Origin: Chloroflexota bacterium
GTDB taxonomy: Bacteria; Chloroflexota; Dehalococcoidia; Lucifugimonadales; UBA1127
Direction of reading: 5' to 3'
NCBI GenBank assembly: GCA_028873745.1
Contig: JAPPNT010000077.1
Span: forward strand, 397-5,411
DNA: 5,015 bases
The notes under the pieces were generated by a model. The model was not told the origin of the DNA, made no database searches, and saw only the letters and a program-made list of their open reading frames with translations. Made by a program: the position numbers and the translations under genes. How positions within the stretch are numbered: the first letter of the stretch is position 1; the number at the start of each line of letters is the position of its first letter. Positions 4,949-5,015 of this stretch are shown here, piece after piece.

Positions 4949-5015
4949 ATCCCCCCCCCCCCCCCCGGCAAGGCCCCCCCCCAACCCCCCCGGTGGCCCC
5001 CGGGGGGTTTTAAAA
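4949..5015. other. Low-complexity right contig end, probably unreliable sequence
   Basis: C16 at 4951-4966 and further C runs from 4974 are followed by a G6 run, then TTTTAAAA. The promoter region of the - strand gene would lie here and cannot be read with confidence. The open frame extends to 4984 through these runs and gives a Gly-rich leader that is probably spurious. Confidence 0.7.

Overview
This 5,015-base window is GC-rich, with coding sequence that strongly favours C or G at third codon positions. It looks like a bacterial chromosomal fragment. The intergenic repeats, with a GTTCCCGC-GCRR-GCGGGAAC core and relatives of a CCTGAGCCTGTCGAAGGG repeat, are of a type common in environmental genomes such as Chloroflexota (SAR202/Dehalococcoidia-like). 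That placement is an inference from repeat and codon style, not from a marker gene. Both ends (about 1-125 and 4949-5015) are homopolymer-rich and look like unreliable contig termini, so the window is probably one whole short contig.

Layout: three genes run on the + strand and one converges on them. (1) 183-1136 encodes a fumarylacetoacetate hydrolase (FAH)-family enzyme. (2) 1409-2410 and (3) 2635-3663 encode the alpha and beta subunits of a thiamine-diphosphate-dependent 2-oxo acid (or acetoin) dehydrogenase E1 component. (4) 4915-3719 on the - strand encodes a PLP-dependent class V aminotransferase-fold protein without the SufS-type cysteine. No tRNA, rRNA, CRISPR array, transposase or phage gene is visible.

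The gaps are the most unusual part. Three intergenic stretches (272, 224 and 55 bases) all carry short palindromic repeats. One family is present four times, always in the same orientation and always between genes. Its copies show one compensatory base-pair change. At least four other hairpin or repeat types sit beside it, and one appears to be nested inside a related copy. An orphan Shine-Dalgarno-like AAAGGAG just after the E1 alpha stop suggests that repeats may have been inserted into a formerly tight E1 alpha-E1 beta junction.

Functionally, E1 alpha and E1 beta must assemble together (alpha2beta2) and would need E2 (lipoyl acyltransferase) and E3 (dihydrolipoyl dehydrogenase) encoded elsewhere. 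The FAH-family enzyme may feed 2-oxo acids from a catabolic route into that complex, but this rests only on adjacency. The aminotransferase-like gene is on the opposite strand and is probably a separate transcription unit. I see ordinary metabolic genes in a repeat-rich setting and no convincing undescribed system.
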